Assembly (NCBI RefSeq): GCF_013410655.1
Contig: NZ_JACCFP010000001.1
Coordinates: 3,743,501 to 3,807,500 of the forward strand
Origin: Nocardioides thalensis
Lineage (GTDB): Bacteria; Actinomycetota; Actinomycetes; Propionibacteriales; Nocardioidaceae
Direction: 5' to 3'
Length of the DNA: 64,000 nt
The notes below the pieces were generated by a model. The model saw only the letters and a program-made list of their open reading frames with translations, was not told the origin of the DNA and made no database searches. Each line of letters opens with the position of its first letter. Position 1 is the first letter of the stretch. A program made the translations under genes and the position numbers. Of the stretch, positions 60,459-64,000 are shown in pieces.

Positions 60459-61871
60459 ATGCAGCCCCGGCCCGCACCTTCCCCGCTCGCCGCCCGCTTC
60501 ACGACCCCGCTCGCCCGCCTCACCACGGCCGCGATCGCGGCCGTCCTCGCGCTGGCGCTGCTCGCCCAGGTGCGCGTGGCGGACGAGACCGAGCGGCCCG
60601 CTCCGCTGCGCGCCGACCTGATGGCGGCCGAGCCCAACCCGGTGACGCCCGGCAACTTCACCGGCTACGGGTTCGACCAGTGCCTGGCGCCGACCCAGAA
60701 GGCGATGGACGCATGGCTCCACCACTCGCCGTTCCTCTCCGTCGGCATCTACATCTCCGGCAACTCCCGTGCCTGCCGGTCGCAACCCAACCTGACGCCG
60801 ACGTGGATCCGCACCCAGCTCCAGAAGGGCTGGCGGCTGCTGCCGATCACGCTCGGCCCGCAGGCGTCGTGCAGCGACCGGTTCCCGCGCTACGACGACG
60901 ACCCGACGATCAACCCGCGGCCGGGCGCCGAGGGCCTCTACGGCAAGGCCCGCCGCCAGGCCCGCCGCGAGGCGGTGAAGGCGGTCGACGCCGCGCAGCG
61001 TCTGGGCATCACCAAGGGCAGCACGCTCTGGTACGACCTCGAGGCGTTCGACCACACCAATCGGCACTGCCGCGAGTCGGCGCTGTCGTTCCTGAGCGCC
61101 TGGACGACCGGCATCCACAAGCTCGGCTACAAGTCAGGCGTCTACGGCAGCGTGGGCTCGTCGGTGCTCATCCTCGACGACGCGCGGGTCAAGAGGCCCG
61201 GCACGTACGTGATGCCCGACATGCTCTGGCTCGCCCGCTGGGACGGCGTCGCCAACACCTCCAGCTCCTACATCCGCGAGGACGGCTGGCGCCCCGGCGC
61301 CCGGGTGAAGCAGTACCAGGGCGGCCACGACGAGACGTGGGGCGGCGTGACCATCAACATCGACCGCAACTACCTCGACGTCGGCCGTGGCTCGGTCGCC
61401 GACCCGGAGGACCACTGCAACGGCACCAACATCAACCCGAAGAAGTACGGCGTCCTCTCGCCGGGCACCGAGGCCACCGTCCAGGTCAAGGCGCTCCAGT
61501 GCCTGCTCAAGGAGCGCGGCCGCTACGACGGCAAGCTCTCCGGCGTCTACAACGACGCGACGGTCGCCTCCGTCCGCCAGTGGCAGAGCGACCGCGGCTT
61601 CCCCGTCAGCGACCGGTTCAGCGTCCACGACTGGATCGCGCTGCACATGGACAACGCCAACACCGTGATGAAGGTCGGGTCGGCCGGACCCGCCGTACGC
61701 CGTCTCCAGCGGGCGCTCCGGGCCGCCGGCGTGTGGTCCCAGCCGATCTCCGGCGTCTACGACCCCGCGACGGCGTCGGCGGTGCGCGCCTACCAGAAGC
61801 GGGTCGGGCTGAAGGAGACCGGCATCGCCAACGGCAAGACCAACGTCAAGCTCGACCACGGCCGCCGCTGA
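60459..61871 (+). CDS. DUF1906 glycoside-hydrolase-like protein with peptidoglycan-binding repeats
   Basis: 470 residues. Signal peptide (AARFTTPLARLTTAAIAAVL). DUF1906/Rv2525c-like domain ~65-315 (TGYGFDQCLAPTQKAMDAW, SVGIYISGN, TLWYDLEAFDHTNRHC, the last with catalytic-type acids). Two C-terminal peptidoglycan-binding repeats (VQVKALQCLLKERGRYDG and VRRLQRALRAAGVWSQP). Probably a cell-wall-associated hydrolase. Confidence 0.85.
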   Translation: MQPRPAPSPLAARFTTPLARLTTAAIAAVLALALLAQVRVADETERPAPLRADLMAAEPNPVTPGNFTGYGFDQCLAPTQKAMDAWLHHSPFLSVGIYISGNSRACRSQPNLTPTWIRTQLQKGWRLLPITLGPQASCSDRFPRYDDDPTINPRPGAEGLYGKARRQARREAVKAVDAAQRLGITKGSTLWYDLEAFDHTNRHCRESALSFLSAWTTGIHKLGYKSGVYGSVGSSVLILDDARVKRPGTYVMPDMLWLARWDGVANTSSSYIREDGWRPGARVKQYQGGHDETWGGVTINIDRNYLDVGRGSVADPEDHCNGTNINPKKYGVLSPGTEATVQVKALQCLLKERGRYDGKLSGVYNDATVASVRQWQSDRGFPVSDRFSVHDWIALHMDNANTVMKVGSAGPAVRRLQRALRAAGVWSQPISGVYDPATASAVRAYQKRVGLKETGIANGKTNVKLDHGRR

Positions 61872-61897
61872 CGGTCCCGGCCTCTATCCTCCACGGC

Positions 61898-62692
61898 ATG
61901 ATGATCCGGCCGGCGGAGCTCGAGGCGATCCGCGACGGTGAGATCGACCTCGCGTTCCGCCGGTGGGACCGTGCCCGGGTCAAGGTCGGCACCCGGCTGC
62001 GGACCGCGGTCGGCCTGCTCGAGGTCACCAGCGTCGACGCGGTGCCTCTGTCCGCGCTGCGCGCCGAGGACGCGCGCCGCTGCGGCGCCGCGTCGCTCGC
62101 CGCGCTCAAGCAGGCGCTGTCGGCGCGACCCACCGGGCAGGTGTTCCGCGTCGGGCTGAGGTACGCCGGCCGCGACCCGCGCGAGGTGCTGCGAGAGTCG
62201 GTGCCGACCCCTGCGGAGCTGGCCGAGATCCGCGCCGGGCTCGACCGGCTCGACGCGGCCTCCCCCGTCGGCCCGTGGACGCGCGCCACGCTGCGGATCA
62301 TCGACGACCAGCCGGAGGTCCGGGCACCGGAGCTCGCCGCGCAGCTGGATCGGCCGACGCCGGAGTTCAAGCGCGACGTCCGCAAGCTCAAGGAGCGCGG
62401 GCTGACCGAGTCGCTCGCGATCGGCTATCGCCTCTCGCCGCGCGGCGAGGCTGTGATCGACGCCGAGGACGGCCCGAGGGAGCGGGCGCCCCGCCGGGAG
62501 GGCACCCCGCTGCCCCGCACCATCGGTGCGCCGGCGACGCGGGCGCTCCGCGCCGTCGACGTACACACGCTCGAGGCCGTGAGCGCGTGGACCCGCAGTG
62601 ACCTCGCCGCTCTGCACGGCGTCGGGCCGATCGCCCTGGACCGGCTGTCAGCGGCGATGGCGGAGATCGGGCTGGACTACGCCGGCACCTGA
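61898..62692 (+). CDS. ASCH-like domain protein with C-terminal helix-hairpin-helix
   Basis: 264 residues. N-terminal ~90 residues (IRPAELEAIRDGEIDLAFRR, then VKVGTRLRTAVGLLEVTSVD) resemble an ASCH/PUA-like RNA-binding domain. A middle winged-helix-like region (VRAPELAAQLDRPTPEFKRD) and a C-terminal helix-hairpin-helix (LAALHGVGPIALDRLSAAMA). RNA or DNA binding is likely; the exact role is unknown. Confidence 0.68.
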   Translation: MMIRPAELEAIRDGEIDLAFRRWDRARVKVGTRLRTAVGLLEVTSVDAVPLSALRAEDARRCGAASLAALKQALSARPTGQVFRVGLRYAGRDPREVLRESVPTPAELAEIRAGLDRLDAASPVGPWTRATLRIIDDQPEVRAPELAAQLDRPTPEFKRDVRKLKERGLTESLAIGYRLSPRGEAVIDAEDGPRERAPRREGTPLPRTIGAPATRALRAVDVHTLEAVSAWTRSDLAALHGVGPIALDRLSAAMAEIGLDYAGT

Positions 62693-62705
62693 TCGCCGCC
62701 GACGA

Positions 62706-63149
62706 TCAGCCGACCGGCGGGCCGACCAGCAGCGCGACGCCCGTGAGGCCCGCGACCGCGGCGACGAAGCCGAGTGCCGCAAGGCTCCCGTGCGCACGCA
62801 GCCACGCGATCGACCGGCGGGCGCGGGACTTGCTGTCCTCGCGCGAGTGCCAGGCGCTGTGCAGGCCGTGCTGGCGCTCCACGTGGCGGTCGAACCACAC
62901 GGTCATCAGCGGCGGGATCGCCGAGGCGAGGCCGAGGAGCGTGCGACCACGGGACCAGCGCTGGTCGACGGCGACGAGGACGGTCACCAGGCTGTAGGCG
63001 ATGAACGCGATGCCGTGGAGGGGGCCGAAGACCTGGACGCCGAGCTCTGTCGTCTCGGGGACGTACTTGAGGAACATGCCGGCGAGCAGGCCGGTCCAGG
63101 TGATCGCCTCGGTGACCGCGACGACCCGGAAGAGGGTGCGTGGGCTCAT
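62706..63149 (-). CDS. DUF3817 membrane protein
   Basis: 147 residues. Start overlaps the purQ stop (ATGA). The N-terminal half has [29 protein letters not shown] and [20 protein letters not shown], the DUF3817 pattern of three helices; a fourth helix and basic loop (RDEDSK-type) follow. Function unknown; coupled to purQ. Confidence 0.85.
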   Translation of the reverse strand: MSPRTLFRVVAVTEAITWTGLLAGMFLKYVPETTELGVQVFGPLHGIAFIAYSLVTVLVAVDQRWSRGRTLLGLASAIPPLMTVWFDRHVERQHGLHSAWHSREDSKSRARRSIAWLRAHGSLAALGFVAAVAGLTGVALLVGPPVG

Positions 63150-63814
63150 GCCAGCACGGACTCGGCGAGCGAGGTGAAGAAGCCCAGCCCGTCGGTGCCG
63201 GTGCCGGTGAGCTCCTCGACGGCGTGCTCGGGGTGCGGCATCAGGCCGACGACGTTGCCGCGCTCGTTGGTGATGCCGGCGATGTCGTTGAGCGACCCGT
63301 TGGGGTTGACCTCGAGGTAGCGCGCCACGACCTGGCCCTCGCCCTCGATCCGCTCCAGCGTGGGCTTGTCGGCGACGAACCCGCCCTCGCCGTTCTTGAG
63401 GGCGATCGTGATCTCCTGGCCCTCGGCGTAGGCCGACGTCCAGGGGGTGCGGTTGTTCTCGACACGCAGTCGCTGGTCGCGGCACACGAACTTGCGGTGG
63501 TCGTTGCGGATCAGCGCGCCCGGCAGCAGGTGGGACTCGCAGAGGATCTGGAAGCCGTTGCAGATCCCGAGCACCGGCAGGCCGCGGCCGGCGGCCTCGA
63601 CGACCTCGCCCATGACGGGCGCGAACCGGCTGATCGCGCCACAGCGCAGGTAGTCGCCGTACGAGAAGCCGCCCGGCAGCACCACGGCGTCGACTCCCTT
63701 GAGGTCGGCGTCGGCGTGCCAGAGGGCGACCGCCTCGTTGCCGCCGATGCGGACCGCGCGGCGCGCGTCGACGTCGTCGAGCGACCCCGGGAAGGTGACG
63801 ACGCCGACCCTCAC
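63146..63814 (-). CDS. purQ: Phosphoribosylformylglycinamidine synthase I (amidotransferase)
   Basis: 222 residues. [20 protein letters not shown] at the N-terminus, [20 protein letters not shown] (nucleophile Cys in GxCxG) and the His/Glu of the glutaminase triad near the C-terminus. Delivers ammonia to PurL. GTG overlaps purS stop (GTGA). Confidence 0.96.
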   Translation of the reverse strand: MRVGVVTFPGSLDDVDARRAVRIGGNEAVALWHADADLKGVDAVVLPGGFSYGDYLRCGAISRFAPVMGEVVEAAGRGLPVLGICNGFQILCESHLLPGALIRNDHRKFVCRDQRLRVENNRTPWTSAYAEGQEITIALKNGEGGFVADKPTLERIEGEGQVVARYLEVNPNGSLNDIAGITNERGNVVGLMPHPEHAVEELTGTGTDGLGFFTSLAESVLA

Positions 63815-64000
63815 TGGACCGGCTCCTCGACGGTGACCGTGTAGTTCTCGATGACCGGGTTCGACAGCAGCGTCTCGGCCATCTTGTCGACCTCGGCGAG
63901 GACCGCGTCGGTCACCTCTCCGTCGAGCTCGAGCTCGAAGCGCTTGCCCTGACGCACCTCGGTGACGCCGGTGAAGCCGAGTCGGGGCAGTGCGCCCTGG
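63811..64000 (-). CDS. purS: PurS subunit, 5' end beyond window
   Basis: C-terminal 62 residues: [20 protein letters not shown], then a beta-strand FELELDG and [20 protein letters not shown], as in PurS. The window ends in the gene, so its start is not visible. It overlaps purQ by 4 bp. Confidence 0.92.
   Translation of the reverse strand, partial: QGALPRLGFTGVTEVRQGKRFELELDGEVTDAVLAEVDKMAETLLSNPVIENYTVTVEEPVQ

Overview
The window is chromosomal DNA from a high-GC actinobacterium. The codon bias is strongly G/C at third positions, GTG and TTG starts are frequent, and many genes are coupled by 4-bp ATGA or GTGA overlaps. The set purS-purQ, purL, sterol-carrier protein, purF, purM and DUF3073 is the gene set found together in actinobacterial genomes. 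Ig-repeat surface proteins, a homogentisate operon and a dispersed 50-bp palindromic repeat point to Nocardioides or a close relative in the Nocardioidaceae. That placement is inference from general knowledge, not a database result. No phage, IS element or CRISPR array was seen.

Layout. 0-14 kb: a 1302-residue secreted lamin-tail/Ig-repeat protein, tRNA-Lys, an NAD(P)-binding protein divergent from its likely TetR repressor, a solitary adenine DNA methyltransferase, a Fur-family regulator, a hotdog thioesterase, an SDR reductase, NDH-2, an RsbW-like ATPase, two FluC genes, a minimal metallopeptidase and tRNA-Asp. 14-23.5 kb: an accessory stress-type cluster with an ECF sigma factor carrying a SnoaL tail, three DHFR/RibD_C-like reductases, a GNAT, a DinB/MDMPI-like protein, an alpha/beta hydrolase, an MFS pump, a GlxA-type AraC regulator and a glyoxalase-fold protein. 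23.5-28 kb: a four-gene flavin amine oxidase operon divergent from a possible ADP-ribosyltransferase-like protein and a TetR gene, then tRNA-Glu and tRNA-Phe. 28-35.8 kb: EVE protein, phosphatase, nnrD, SDR, glutamate-synthase-like flavoprotein and a GGDEF/EAL protein. 35.8-39.2 kb: a repeat array and the homogentisate operon (hmgA, unknown gene, fahA). 39.3-45.6 kb: secreted and envelope proteins, including an unusual M23-nuclease-VldE fusion. 45.6-64 kb: purine genes interleaved with a dipeptidase, PadR/MMPL exporter, sulfatase, lipoprotein and a DUF1906 glycoside-hydrolase-like protein.

Most interesting signals. (1) Four intergenic sites share CGATTC-N17-GGTC with exactly the same spacing, each 40-51 nt upstream of a start codon. 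They lie before the ECF sigma gene, two DHFR-like genes and the DinB/MDMPI-like gene, which looks like a self-contained autoregulated ECF regulon. (2) Two intergenic elements 36 kb apart each carry a perfect 10-bp stem of different sequence around an identical 12-nt loop, TGACCCGAGACG, with further shared blocks upstream. This resembles a structured RNA family. (3) A 78-bp near-perfect palindrome with no spacer lies just upstream of purF. (4) A tandem array of a palindromic repeat runs from stop codon to stop codon between two genes, and copies of the same repeat supply C-termini to neighbouring proteins. (5) An uncharacterised gene lies inside the homogentisate operon, where the maleylacetoacetate isomerase would be expected.

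Limits: function calls rest on reading motifs by eye. Starts are chosen from ribosome-binding sites, overlaps and family N-termini. The first 181 bases could not be assigned.
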